A stretch of 64,000 nt of DNA from Verrucomicrobiales bacterium (GTDB taxonomy: Bacteria > Verrucomicrobiota > Verrucomicrobiia > Limisphaerales > J093). Shown piece by piece: positions 1 through 8,679 of the stretch. Made by a program: the position numbers and the translations under genes. Location of the stretch: NCBI GenBank assembly GCA_024233305.1, contig JACKPV010000022.1, positions 620,001 through 684,000 on the forward strand. The letters are read 5' to 3'. The notes under the pieces are model-generated. The model was not told the origin of the DNA, did no database searches, and saw only the letters and a list, made by a program, of their open reading frames with translations. Within the stretch, counting starts at the first letter, position 1; each line of letters begins with the position of its first letter.

Positions 1-1569
1 CAACGCGCCGACCGCAATCTGATCCGGGCGGGCAGCGACGCTTGCACCGTCGAAGCGGGCTTCAACGTTCGCGACCTGCCGGGAGCCTTTCACGAAACGC
101 TCGCCGAATCCGGTCTGGAGCCCTGCGAAGACCACCAACTGCTCCTCAAACGGTCCTTCACAATGGCCGGGACCAACCGCCAGTTCGTGAACGGCACCCC
201 GACCACCCTCGCCGTCCTGGCCGAAGTGGGCGACTGGTTGGTGGATGTGCACGGCCCGCACGATCACCAGTCGCTCCTCCAACCCGCCCGGCAACTCGCC
301 ATCCTGGACGCCTACGGCAAGCTCGCGGGACCGGTCGAGGAGTTCGCCCGCCTCCTGCGCGAGCGCTCCGGGATCGAGGCCGCCAAAGCGGAACTCGATG
401 TGGACGGGCGCACCCTCGCCCAGCGGCTTGATCTGCTGCGTTTTCAGGTCGGCGAAATCACCGCCGCACGGCTGGACCCGGAGGAAGCCCGGACGCTTGA
501 AAGCGAACACCAGCGCGCCCATAACGCCGCCCGCCTCCTGGAACTGGGCCAGGCCCTGCAACACCTGCTCGCCGAGGCCGAAACCTCCGTGCTGACGCAG
601 CTCGGGGAAATAGGCCGACTCCTGCAGGAACTCCGCCGGCTCGATCCCGACTCCGCCGGCTTGAACGCCCTCCACGAACAGGCCACGGGGCTCCTGCATG
701 AACTCCAAACCGAGAGCACCGGCTACCTTGAGGGCATCGAAGTCGATCCAACCCACCTCGAGGCAATCGAACAGCGCCTGGACCTCATCCAGGGCCTGAA
801 GCGGAAGTACGGCGTCTCAATCGAAGCCATCATCGATTTCGGAACGGAAGCGGCGCGCCAACTCGCCCAGATCGAAGGACGGGAGGGTGAACTCGCCCGG
901 CTCGACGCCGAACTCGCCCGGCTGAACCAAGCCCTCTGGTCGGCCGGAGCCCGGCTCGGAACCCGCCGACGCCGGCTCATCCCCGCGTTGGAAAAGGCAA
1001 TCGCCCGGGAACTCAGCCAACTCGGCTTCCCGAAGAGCCGGTTCGAGATCGCCTTGGACAGCCCACAACCTCCCGGCAACCACGCCGACCAATCGGCGCC
1101 GCCCGCCAGCCCGGCCGGCCTGGATTCCGTCGAGTTTCAGTTCACCCCCAACCCCGGCGAACCCCCGCGCCCCCTCCGGACCATCGCGTCCTCCGGCGAA
1201 ATGGCCCGGGTCATGCTCGCCATCAAGACCGTGCTCGCCGCGGAGGACCAGGTCCCCGTGCTGGTCTTCGATGAGGTCGACGCGAATGTGGGGGGACAAA
1301 CGGCCCACGCGGTGGGCGCGAAGATGGCGGAGATCGCCCACCATCGGCAGGTCTTCTGCATCACCCATCTGGCGCCCGTCGCCGCGGCCGCGGGAGCGCA
1401 TTTCTGCGTCGCCAAGTCGGTCCGCCAGGGCCGCACCTACACGGAGGTGCGCCGGCTGCTGCCCGATGAGCGCGTGGACGAACTCACACGCATGCTGGGC
1501 GGCCAGGGCGAGGCCGCACGCAAACACGCACGCGCCCTGCTCGAATCCGCGCCCGGCGCGGGACCGTAA
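1..1569 (+). CDS. recN: DNA repair protein RecN, 5'-truncated by window edge
   Basis: RecN is an SMC-like ATPase of double-strand-break repair that acts in the cytoplasm on DNA ends. The reading frame is open from base 1, so the start and the N-terminal Walker A lie outside the window; 522 codons are visible. Seen here: the RADRNLIRAGSDACTVEAGF block (family LIR.G...A.VEA.F), VHGPHDHQSLL near codon 83 (family IHGQHEHQ), a long charged coiled-coil middle, the signature-like ASSGEMARVMLAIK and the Walker B motif LVFDEVDANVGG at about codons 421-432, followed by the CITHLAPVAA H-loop region. The next gene starts 14 bp downstream on the same strand, so these may be co-transcribed. Confidence 0.95.
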   Translation, partial: QRADRNLIRAGSDACTVEAGFNVRDLPGAFHETLAESGLEPCEDHQLLLKRSFTMAGTNRQFVNGTPTTLAVLAEVGDWLVDVHGPHDHQSLLQPARQLAILDAYGKLAGPVEEFARLLRERSGIEAAKAELDVDGRTLAQRLDLLRFQVGEITAARLDPEEARTLESEHQRAHNAARLLELGQALQHLLAEAETSVLTQLGEIGRLLQELRRLDPDSAGLNALHEQATGLLHELQTESTGYLEGIEVDPTHLEAIEQRLDLIQGLKRKYGVSIEAIIDFGTEAARQLAQIEGREGELARLDAELARLNQALWSAGARLGTRRRRLIPALEKAIARELSQLGFPKSRFEIALDSPQPPGNHADQSAPPASPAGLDSVEFQFTPNPGEPPRPLRTIASSGEMARVMLAIKTVLAAEDQVPVLVFDEVDANVGGQTAHAVGAKMAEIAHHRQVFCITHLAPVAAAAGAHFCVAKSVRQGRTYTEVRRLLPDERVDELTRMLGGQGEAARKHARALLESAPGAGP

Positions 1570-1582
1570 CCGCCTCTCCCCC

Positions 1583-2032
1583 ATGCCCAACGGCGCGCGC
1601 ACCGCGAAAAATCACCAGATCCGGCGCGCGCGCCTCGCTTCGGCCGGGCTGCTCACCCTGATGGTCCTCGCCGGCTTGGCGTCCAGATCCGCCGCAGCGC
1701 GCTTCCTCCCCCAATTCCTCCGCGACTACTCGGGAGACACCCTCTGGGCGATGGCGGTATTCCAGAGCCTGACCTTGGGCTTTCCGACCGCCTCCGGTCT
1801 CCGTCTCGCCGTCGCCGCTGTGCTCGTCGCTGGAGGGGTGGAGTTCTCGCAACTCTATCAGGCTCAATGGCTCAACCAGATCCGCGCCACCCCGCTCGGC
1901 GAGCTGACGCTGGGGCGCGGTTTTCTCGCCACGGACCTCGCCTGCTACACCGTCGGCGTGCTCCTGGCCACCCTGCTCGACCGGTTCCGAAACTCGCACG
2001 CGCCCGGGGCCTCGGGACGCACGGATTGCTGA
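1583..2032 (+). CDS. DUF2809 family membrane protein
   Basis: A 149-residue protein with about four hydrophobic segments, probably in the inner membrane. It carries the landmarks of the DUF2809 family: GLASRSAAARFLPQFLRDY near the N-terminus, GDTLWAMAVF, the EFSQLYQAQWLNQIR block and a C-terminal LGRGFLATDLACYTVG. No function is established for the family. The ATG at 1583 is chosen because it follows the recN stop by 13 bp and the first hydrophobic segment begins about 20 residues later; longer in-frame extensions run back into recN. The GNAT gene follows after 20 bp. Confidence 0.8.
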   Translation: MPNGARTAKNHQIRRARLASAGLLTLMVLAGLASRSAAARFLPQFLRDYSGDTLWAMAVFQSLTLGFPTASGLRLAVAAVLVAGGVEFSQLYQAQWLNQIRATPLGELTLGRGFLATDLACYTVGVLLATLLDRFRNSHAPGASGRTDC

Positions 2033-2052
2033 CGCGCCCCGCAACGCCCCGC

Positions 2053-2532
2053 ATGGACGTCTCCACCCTCCTTCTGCGCCCGGCCAACAACGCCGATGTG
2101 CCGGCGGTGAAGCGATTGGTTTTCAAGGTGTTGCGCGAGCACGGACTGCGCCCCTCGCCACATGGAACCGATGCCGATCTGCGGGACCTCGAGGCTTCCT
2201 ACTGGCGCCAGGGCGGGCGGTTCGATGTGCTGATCGACACCGCGGGGCGCATCCTCGGAATCGTGGGCCTCAAGCCCGTCAACCCCACCACGGTCGAGCT
2301 ACGGAAGATGTACCTCGACGCGGGCATCCGGGGACGCGGCCAAGGCCGGCGGTTGCTTACGCACGCTTTGCGGAAGGCACGGGACCTGGGCTTTCGCCGC
2401 GTCGAGCTGGAGACAGCATCCGTTCTGCAGCAAGCAGTTAAGCTCTACGAGCGAGCCGGCTTTCGGCGCTTTGTCTCCGCCTCGCTGGCGACGCGCTGCG
2501 ACGCCGCCTTCGCCCTGGACCTGAGCCCGTGA
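2053..2532 (+). CDS. GNAT family N-acetyltransferase
   Basis: A 159-residue single-domain GNAT protein that would transfer an acetyl group from acetyl-CoA to an amine on an unknown small molecule or protein. The acetyl-CoA pyrophosphate-binding motif appears as IRGRGQGRRLL, preceded by the VELRKMYLD strand and followed by the LYERAGFRRF block typical of GNAT C-termini. The order matches PA4026-like small GNATs, but substrate cannot be read from sequence. The ATG at 2053 places the conserved LLLRPANNADVPAVKRL strand-helix at the N-terminus. Probably the last gene of a recN-DUF2809-GNAT transcription unit. Confidence 0.85.
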   Translation: MDVSTLLLRPANNADVPAVKRLVFKVLREHGLRPSPHGTDADLRDLEASYWRQGGRFDVLIDTAGRILGIVGLKPVNPTTVELRKMYLDAGIRGRGQGRRLLTHALRKARDLGFRRVELETASVLQQAVKLYERAGFRRFVSASLATRCDAAFALDLSP

Positions 2533-2666
2533 TCGGGCGTCGTACGCCAGGCCACGCCCGGACCGCGTCCACGGGAAAGGCGGAGGACCGGCCCCTCCAG
2601 GCGGCCCCCTCGGAACCCGACGACTGCACGCACTAAACACGACTGAAAAAAGGCCTGAATTTCTCT

Positions 2667-2694
2667 TTGACAACTATGCATTAATACATATCCT
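2667..2694 (+). promoter_or_regulatory. Candidate sigma-70 promoter for the secreted repeat protein
   Basis: A perfect -35 TTGACA at 2667-2672 and TATCCT (4 of 6 to consensus) at 2689-2694 with a 16-bp spacer, in an AT-rich island (2655-2700) that stands out from the GC-rich surroundings. It leaves a 5' untranslated region of roughly 130 bases before the ATG at 2835. No other landmark was seen in the 302-bp gap 2533-2834. Confidence 0.55.
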
Positions 2695-2834
2695 TAAGTG
2701 CGTAGTTTCTGACGCACCTCAACGTTCAGCTCGCTAGGTTGACTTGCTTATTGGCGCGAGGTTTCAAACGGTTGAGTGATCAGAGTTCGTTGATGCGAAC
2801 CATAAGAACAACAAACCTAAATCAGCTACAGTCG

Positions 2835-4547
2835 ATGAAGACATCCCTACTTATCACAACCGCGGCGTGCCTCGGCCTTTTGGCGGCGGGAGCGCCCCGC
2901 ACGCAGGCCCAGGTGCCCGCCGGCACACTCATTGCCGGGCAGAACCAGGAGGTCGGTCAGGTGGTCGTTTCACAGGACCCCGATTACCTCTACGTCGCCT
3001 ATCTGATCACCGAACTCGGATGGGGAATCACCGAGACCCATCTGGAAATCGCGGCTTCAGTCGCGGACGTTCCCCAAACCAGCAGCGGGAATCCCATCCC
3101 CGGGCAGTTCACCTACCAGGACACGTTCGAGTTCGAGCGGGAAGTGGTATACACAATACCGCGCGCCGGGCTGCCAGAGAATATCGTGATCGCCGCGCAC
3201 GCGGTCGTTTCCGGAGGCCAATCGGTTGGCATCTGCGACCTGCTGCCGACGCCGGTCACGCTCCAGGTCTACCAGAACGCGGCCGAAACCGGGATTCCAC
3301 AGAGCTTCCCCGACGCACCGCCCGCGCTGAGCGGACAGAGTTACGCCTATCTCAACATCCTCGATACCGCGCTGGCTGGCTGGCACGAGGGTTGGTGCGG
3401 AAAGAAGTCGGGAGTTATCGTGCCGGCTGGTTACGGCGGCAATCCATGGAAGTACTCCACAGATGTCTATTGTCCTTCCGAGGTTCCCGCGGGAGTCGTG
3501 GGGCACCCGGAGAACCTGGGCCTGATCCAGTACCTCATCAACCAAAGCTACATCGGTACCTGGCCGATCCCGCCGTATGACACTGGGGACAAAGTCACGG
3601 TGACGGCGTTGGACATCCAGCACGTGGTTTGGTGGCTGCTCGACGGCGAGGGCACCATCAGCCTCAGCGATGGAGCGAGCTACGTGCTGGCCGATGTCCT
3701 CCTGAACGGCCCCGGATTCCAGCCCACCTGCGGCCAGCTCAACTTGGTCGTCCTCGTGCCCTGGCTGCCCAGCGCCATCGCCGGCCATCCTGCGGGCAGC
3801 ATGGCTCAGCCGTTGCTCTTCGGGATACCCGTGACGTGCGTGGCCGGCTCCGGTTGCGAGACCGCCTGGGCCAGTGGCTACGGCTTCTGCGGCCGCAACT
3901 GGGCCACCTACTTCACCTACTCCTTCACCGGGAACCAGACCGCGGCTGACGAGGCGTTGGTCGTCGACTGCAGCACGTTCGACCCGGACAAGTGCGACAA
4001 GGACCGTGAACCAAAGGGCGACCGCGACAATTGCGACGATGACCGCGGCCCGAAGGGCGGCAAGGACAACGACAAGTGCGACGATGACCGCGGCCCGAAG
4101 GGCGGCAAGGACAACGACAATTGCGACGACGACCGTGGCCCGAAGGGCGGCAAGAAGTGCGACGACGACCGTGGCCCGAAGGGCGGCAAGGACAACGACG
4201 ACGACCGGGATCGAAGGGCAGCAAGGACAACGACAAGTGCGACGATGACCGTGGCCCGAAGGGCGGCAAGGACAACGACGACTGCGACGATGACCGTGGC
4301 CCGAAGGGCGGCAAGGACAACGACAAGTGCGACGATGACCGTGGCCCGAAGGGCGGCAAGGACAACGACGACTGCGACGATGACCGCGGATCGAAGGGCA
4401 GCAAGAGCTCCCCGTTTGACAACTGCTTCAACTTCAGTTCGAAGCGGGGTTAGAGACGGGCAGGTCGGGGCCGGGCAACCGGAACCGGAGGCGGTTGACC
4501 GGACAGACCTCCCTGGCGCCATTCACGCCAGCCTCCCTCGGGAGTGA
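2835..4547 (+). CDS. Secreted protein with Cys/Asp-rich tandem repeat tail (frameshifted)
   Basis: Start chosen at 2835 because it gives a clean signal peptide (MKTSLLITTAACLGLLAAG, cleavage near TQAQ). The mature part has a beta-rich domain beginning TLIAGQNQEVGQVVV, a second region with YAYLNILDTALAGWHEGWCG, and a Trp/Cys block ending GRNWATYFTYSF. From about residue 387 follow 15-residue repeats of the type CDDDRGPKGGKDNDK. Near 4200-4210 ten bases are missing from one unit, so the frame slips: the open frame continues as Arg/Ala/Thr-rich sequence to 4547, whereas the other frame restores the same repeat and ends at 4453 with NCFNFSSKRG. The original product probably ended at 4453. Acidic repeats suggest calcium binding, which is inference. 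Function unknown. Confidence 0.75.
   Translation: MKTSLLITTAACLGLLAAGAPRTQAQVPAGTLIAGQNQEVGQVVVSQDPDYLYVAYLITELGWGITETHLEIAASVADVPQTSSGNPIPGQFTYQDTFEFEREVVYTIPRAGLPENIVIAAHAVVSGGQSVGICDLLPTPVTLQVYQNAAETGIPQSFPDAPPALSGQSYAYLNILDTALAGWHEGWCGKKSGVIVPAGYGGNPWKYSTDVYCPSEVPAGVVGHPENLGLIQYLINQSYIGTWPIPPYDTGDKVTVTALDIQHVVWWLLDGEGTISLSDGASYVLADVLLNGPGFQPTCGQLNLVVLVPWLPSAIAGHPAGSMAQPLLFGIPVTCVAGSGCETAWASGYGFCGRNWATYFTYSFTGNQTAADEALVVDCSTFDPDKCDKDREPKGDRDNCDDDRGPKGGKDNDKCDDDRGPKGGKDNDNCDDDRGPKGGKKCDDDRGPKGGKDNDDDRDRRAARTTTSATMTVARRAARTTTTATMTVARRAARTTTSATMTVARRAARTTTTATMTADRRAARAPRLTTASTSVRSGVRDGQVGAGQPEPEAVDRTDLPGAIHASLPRE
3993..4405 (+). repeat. 45-bp in-gene tandem repeat array
   Basis: About ten near-identical 45-bp units, each encoding C-D-D-D-R-G-P-K-G-G-K-D-N-D-(K/N/D). 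The first unit is diverged (CDKDREPKGDRD), the fourth is shortened and the last ends GSKGSK. One unit boundary near 4200 lacks ten bases, which breaks the phase of the array. Confidence 0.9.
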
Positions 4548-4560
4548 GTGGCGGTGGCGG

Positions 4561-4600
4561 ACCGGTGGACACGAGCAGGTGTCCACCGGTTTTTCTTTTG
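4561..4600 (+). terminator. Strong intrinsic terminator
   Basis: Perfect 12-bp stem (ACCGGTGGACAC at 4561-4572 with GTGTCCACCGGT at 4579-4590), a 6-base loop, then TTTTCTTTT. It lies about 100 bp after the restored stop of the secreted repeat protein (4453) and just after the alternative stop (4547). Confidence 0.9.
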
Positions 4601-5022
4601 TGACGCGGGTGCGGCCCTCACCCTTACCCAGGTTGGAGCCTCGTGGGGCCATGGAGCGCGAAATCCAATCCGCTGGCCCCGCCGGCGGTCCAGCCGGCCG
4701 CGGAACAAATTCCACGCTCCGAAGAGCCTGAGCCGTGACGAGTCGGTTCTTGGAACGTGGATGGGCGCGGATGATACTGAGGGCCGCGGCACACCCGCCG
4801 TGGAGAGAGGGTTGGAGCAATCACCGAATGGTGAGTCCAAACCCAAGCCGGGCGACCTCTCTTTCCCCTGATATCCGAGCCCATCCGCGCCCATCTGTGG
4901 TGAAATCAACTGCATGGTTACGGCTGAGCGGCGCACGGGACAGGCTGCCATGGGAGCAGGGGGTTGCGCCCGCCGCCTGCTGCGCTACTCTGGCGGCTCA
5001 TTGAGTGCCTGATCGATACAGC
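4601..5022. other. Intergenic region, nothing recognised
   Basis: About 420 bp between the terminator and the next gene. No convincing reading frame, promoter or RNA structure was seen. Confidence 0.5.
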
Positions 5023-5556
5023 ATGCGCAGCATCGTCACCCGCACCGGCGACGCCGGCACGACCAGCCTGATGTTCAACCGGCGCGTCCCGAAACACCAT
5101 CCACGCGTCGAAGCCTACGGTGTGGTGGATGAACTGAATGCGGCGCTCGGACTGGCCCGGGCGCGGGTCCCGGAAGCGGAGTGGAAGGAGCGGATCCTCC
5201 AGATCCAACGGGAATTGATCCTCTTCATGGGGGAGCTGGCCACGGACACCGCCGACCGCGAACGCTACCTGCAGGCGGGCTACGGAGTGCTGGAGACAAG
5301 GATGGCAACCCGGCTCGAAGGGTGGATCGCCGCACTCGAGGCGCGCCTGCCCGTCCCGCAGGGATGGTCCCTGCCCGGCGCCGACGAAGTTAGCGCCGCC
5401 CTGCACGTGGCGCGGACTGTTTGCCGGCGCGCGGAGCGCAAAGTCTCGGCCCTGCTGGCCGCCGGCGATTTGCCCAACACCGACCCGCTGACCTACTTGA
5501 ACCGGTTGGGAGACCTGCTCTGGCTCTGGGCCCGCCAAGCCGAGACCGCGGACTGA
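5023..5556 (+). CDS. Cob(I)yrinic acid a,c-diamide adenosyltransferase, PduO type
   Basis: Transfers the adenosyl group of ATP to Co(I) corrinoid to make adenosylcobalamin. The 177-residue protein has the family N-terminus SIVTRTGDAGTTSLM (ATP-binding TKTGDxGTT motif), VVDELNAALGLAR, the helix VARTVCRRAERKVSAL and the closing PLTYLNRLGDLLWLWARQ, in the right order and length. The ATG at 5023 is preferred over the in-frame GTG at 5005 because family members begin a few residues before the TRTGD motif. The gene stands alone, convergent with gspE and 2 bp from its end. It shows that the organism uses adenosylcobalamin, which bears on the MtaB-like gene at 58 kb. Confidence 0.9.
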   Translation: MRSIVTRTGDAGTTSLMFNRRVPKHHPRVEAYGVVDELNAALGLARARVPEAEWKERILQIQRELILFMGELATDTADRERYLQAGYGVLETRMATRLEGWIAALEARLPVPQGWSLPGADEVSAALHVARTVCRRAERKVSALLAAGDLPNTDPLTYLNRLGDLLWLWARQAETAD

Positions 5557-5558
5557 TC

Positions 5559-7295
5559 TCAGTCCAGGCCCTGCCGCACCCGATGGGTCAGGCGCAGGAT
5601 TTCACTGGCGGGAATCAAACCCTGGTGAACCTTCCTCCACCCGTGGTCCCGCAGACTGCGCCATCCGCGCGCGCGAACCGCCGCCCGCAGTTGCCCCGTC
5701 TTCAACTCGGCTCCCAGTAGATCGGCCACCTCCTCGCTCATCACGAAGAACTCGTAGATGGCGACCCGCCCCCGGGTGCCGTTCTGCCCGCATTCGACGC
5801 ACCCCCGGCCGCGGCTGGCCCGGATTTCATCCTCGGGCAACCCCAGCACGCCGGCCATCTCGCGTCGGACCTCGCGCGGCAGTTCGGGATCGGGCTCGGC
5901 GCAATGCCGGCAGACGCGCTGCGCCAACCGTTGGGCCACACTGGCCGACAGGGTCGAGCCCAGGAGGAACGGGTCGATGCCCATTTCGATCAGCCGCGTG
6001 ATCGCATACACGCTGTCGTTGGTGTGCAGCGTCGAGAAAACCAAGTGGCCTGTCTGCGCGGCGCGCACCGCGATCTCCGCGGTCTCCACGTCCCGGATCT
6101 CGCCGATCAGCACCACGTCCGGATCATGCCGCAGCACCGCCCGCAGCCCGCTTGCGAAACTGAGGCCAACCTCGTCCCGGGTCTGGATCTGAACGACGCC
6201 TTCGATCTGATACTCGACCGGATCCTCGATGGTGATGATCTTGCGGCCCTCGTCATAAGCCTGGGTCAGCGCAGCGTAGAGCGTGGTGGTCTTGCCGCTG
6301 CCGGTGGGACCGGTCAACAGCACCATGCCCTGGGGCAGCCGGGTCAGGTCGCGCAAGAGCGCCTCCTGATCCGGATCGAGTCCGAGTTCCTGCAGCTCCA
6401 GCATCAGGCTTTGCCGGCCCAGGATGCGCAAACACACCGCCTCACCGTGTTTCGTCGGGACGACATTGACCCGCAGGTCGTACTCCTCGCGCTCCGTCCG
6501 CATCGAAATCCGGCCATCGTGGGGCACCCGCTTCTCGGCGATGTTCAGGCCCGCCATGATTTTGAGCCGCGAAACCATGGCCCCGTAGACTTGGCGCAAA
6601 CCGTCCGGCGCGCGGACCGTTTGCAGTACGCCATCGATCCGATACCGGAGTTTGATCCGCGCAAAATAGGGTTCGATGTGGATGTCGGTCGCCCCCAAAC
6701 GCACGGCATCGGCCAGCAATTGGTCGACATAGCGGGTGATGCCGGCGCTGACCGCGGCGTCATCCTCGGTCAGCCCCAGGTCGAACACCGCGTCCGCGCC
6801 GCGGTCCTCCGGGGTGGTGTCTTCGTCCAGCCGGAGCAAGGTGTCCGCACCGAGACCGAAGTGCTGCCGGATGACGCCCTGGTAGCAGCTTGGGGTGATG
6901 AGGACCGGATCGACGCGACGGTTGAGGAGCAGGCGCAGGTTGCTCAGTTCCGACTGGCGGGGAGGATCGACGAAAGCCGCCCGGACACTGTCGTCGGTGA
7001 AGGCCACCGGCAGCATGCGATGATGATGCACCAGGCGGGCGGGGAAAAGCCGTTCGTCGGGGAGGCCCGGGGGGAAGGTGTAGTTGCAGAGGTCGACGAA
7101 CTCGAGCCCGCTGGCGCCGGCCAGCTCCTGCCAGGTCTCCTCCTCGGACGCAAAGCCCAGATCGACGACCGCCCGGTGCTGGGAAATGCGCAGGCGATGC
7201 TGCCGCCGGCGCACGAGCTCGAGTTGTTCCGAAGTCAACCGCCCCCGTTGCTGGAGCCGCTCGGCCACCTCCCGTGATTGTTCGACCTTGTCCAT
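5559..7295 (-). CDS. gspE: GspE/PilB-type secretion ATPase
   Basis: Cytoplasmic hexameric ATPase that powers pseudopilus or pilus assembly. Of 578 residues, 1-150 form a GspE-N/MshEN-like domain. Then follow IEPYFARIKLRYRIDGVL, Walker A GPTGSGKTTTLY (329-340), the Asp box IEDPVEY, Walker B DVVLIGEIRD (393-402), the His box TGHLVFSTLHTND, and the zinc-binding pairs CRHC (462-465) and CVEC (499-502). Length and order are standard. The ATG at 7295 overlaps the stop of the preceding gene as TGATG, indicating translational coupling; an in-frame GTG one codon earlier is the alternative. It is the last gene of the minus-strand secretion operon. No GspF/PilC platform protein is present in the window. 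Confidence 0.95.
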   Translation of the reverse strand: MDKVEQSREVAERLQQRGRLTSEQLELVRRRQHRLRISQHRAVVDLGFASEEETWQELAGASGLEFVDLCNYTFPPGLPDERLFPARLVHHHRMLPVAFTDDSVRAAFVDPPRQSELSNLRLLLNRRVDPVLITPSCYQGVIRQHFGLGADTLLRLDEDTTPEDRGADAVFDLGLTEDDAAVSAGITRYVDQLLADAVRLGATDIHIEPYFARIKLRYRIDGVLQTVRAPDGLRQVYGAMVSRLKIMAGLNIAEKRVPHDGRISMRTEREEYDLRVNVVPTKHGEAVCLRILGRQSLMLELQELGLDPDQEALLRDLTRLPQGMVLLTGPTGSGKTTTLYAALTQAYDEGRKIITIEDPVEYQIEGVVQIQTRDEVGLSFASGLRAVLRHDPDVVLIGEIRDVETAEIAVRAAQTGHLVFSTLHTNDSVYAITRLIEMGIDPFLLGSTLSASVAQRLAQRVCRHCAEPDPELPREVRREMAGVLGLPEDEIRASRGRGCVECGQNGTRGRVAIYEFFVMSEEVADLLGAELKTGQLRAAVRARGWRSLRDHGWRKVHQGLIPASEILRLTHRVRQGLD

Positions 7296-7819
7296 CACCT
7301 CGCGACGGGCACCTGCACCTGGGCCGGCACCCGAAAGGTGAGGACGTTGGTCTCCCCGGCCGTGTTGGTCAAGATGACTTGCTGCAAGGTGATCCGGGCG
7401 ATGGCGTGATCGGCGATGACCGGCGAGCCGTTGGTCAGAATCAGCAACTTGTCCTCGACCAGCAGGTAGGCGAGCAGGCGTTCCTGGGAGGTGCGCAGCG
7501 AGCCCTGATAAAGCAGCGAGGCCTGCCGCGTGCTGGGCGGCGGCGGCGGGGGCGCCTTCGGCGGCGGCTCGAAGTGGCGGGTGAAGAAGGGGTTCACGGG
7601 GTTCGTCGACACGGCCAGCCGGGCCAGTTCGGCGGGATCGAACCAGCGCTGGACCTTCTCGGGCGCGACGAAGTCCAGCACGGGCCCCGAGTTCTCGGAG
7701 ATCGAGGCCAGCTTGGGCATCGTGCCGCGGATGTGGAGAAGGCTGGCCAGGATGATGGCCACCGCCCCTGCGCTCACGGCGAAGGCCATCCAGTATTGGT
7801 TGCCGCGGTCCGTGCTCAT
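7295..7819 (-). CDS. PilP/GspC-like inner-membrane periplasmic protein
   Basis: A 174-residue protein with one N-terminal membrane segment (MAFAVSAGAVAIILASLLHI), a proline-rich linker (PPPKAPPPPPPS) and a small C-terminal beta domain with LLAYLLVEDKLLILTNGSPV. This layout matches the homology-region proteins GspC and PilP that link the inner-membrane assembly platform to the secretin. Sequence similarity alone is weak, so the call rests mainly on architecture and position between the PilO/GspM-like and GspE genes. The ATG at 7819 lies 10 bp after the upstream stop and just before the membrane segment. Confidence 0.6.
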   Translation of the reverse strand: MSTDRGNQYWMAFAVSAGAVAIILASLLHIRGTMPKLASISENSGPVLDFVAPEKVQRWFDPAELARLAVSTNPVNPFFTRHFEPPPKAPPPPPPSTRQASLLYQGSLRTSQERLLAYLLVEDKLLILTNGSPVIADHAIARITLQQVILTNTAGETNVLTFRVPAQVQVPVAR

Positions 7820-7829
7820 CGCCCCTTCC

Positions 7830-8675
7830 TCAGCCCGAATCCCCTCCGATCGGCGGCGGCAAGGGCACAAACCCGCTCACGACCGCTTCGAGACGCACCT
7901 CCGTCGGACGCTCGGCCGAGGCCTTGCGCGCCAGGATGCGGCTCAGGAACAGGGCGGGCTTGTTGGTAAGCGTCACCGCCAGATCCACCTCGCCGAACTC
8001 GGTTCCCCGCAAGGGGATGCATGACAACAACCGCAACACGCCCTCGAGCTGGCCCGCGATTTCCACCTGGACCGGAAGCTCGATGTAACCGGCCACCTCG
8101 GCGTCGGCAACGAGGTCGGACGCCGGGAGTTGCTGCAACATCCGGACCTCGCCCACGCGGCACGCAATCGCCGTGCGCAACAGCTCGCCCGAGAGGAACA
8201 ACCGCGGCCACAACAGCGCGGGATTCGAGGTCTCGGCGAGATACTGGGGCAGACCGTTGGTGGCGGCGGGTTGGAACCCCACTCCCGCGGCCTTCGCTTC
8301 CGCGGCGAGTTGCTCGGCCAGCACCTGGCGTTCGCTTTGGAAGTCCAGCAACTGGAACGGCGCCTTGAGCCGCCCGGCGACCTCCTCCGGCAAGGCCACG
8401 CGGGCGTCGATCAGCTTGCGCGCCTCGCCGACCTCGTCCTGCGTCCGGTTCAACGCCTTCAAGCGATCGCTGAAGTTCTCCGGATTCACGCCCGCGCAGG
8501 CGGCGAAGGTCGCGTTGGACACGACGACGCTGTGCCAGAGGTTGGTCAGCACGCGATCCAGCTCGATCGAACGCTGACTGGCCGGTCGCAGGACGCCGAC
8601 ATACCCGATCGAGAGGAACAGGAACCCGGCCAGGAGCAGGCTTGCGGGGCGCAGATTGAGGGATCGCCGGGTCAT
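7830..8675 (-). CDS. PilO/GspM-like inner-membrane protein
   Basis: A 281-residue bitopic protein with a short cytoplasmic N-terminus, a membrane segment (SLLLAGFLFLSIGYVGVL), a coiled-coil stretch (about 40-135) and a C-terminal ferredoxin-like domain with LPVQVEIAGQLEGVLRLLSC. PilO and GspM share this plan, and both pair with PilN/GspL. The gene follows the GspL-like gene after 4 bp and precedes the PilP/GspC-like gene by 10 bp, which supports the call. Primary sequence similarity is low and the protein could be listed only as hypothetical by a search. It should help form the periplasmic part of the inner-membrane platform. Confidence 0.6.
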   Translation of the reverse strand: MTRRSLNLRPASLLLAGFLFLSIGYVGVLRPASQRSIELDRVLTNLWHSVVVSNATFAACAGVNPENFSDRLKALNRTQDEVGEARKLIDARVALPEEVAGRLKAPFQLLDFQSERQVLAEQLAAEAKAAGVGFQPAATNGLPQYLAETSNPALLWPRLFLSGELLRTAIACRVGEVRMLQQLPASDLVADAEVAGYIELPVQVEIAGQLEGVLRLLSCIPLRGTEFGEVDLAVTLTNKPALFLSRILARKASAERPTEVRLEAVVSGFVPLPPPIGGDSG

Positions 8676-8679
8676 GCGT

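Noticed and set aside
3917..4522. Minus-strand open frames reading as Leu/Ser/Pro repeats.
   Set aside because: They are the reverse complement of the Cys/Asp-rich repeat array and end in plain repeat translation.
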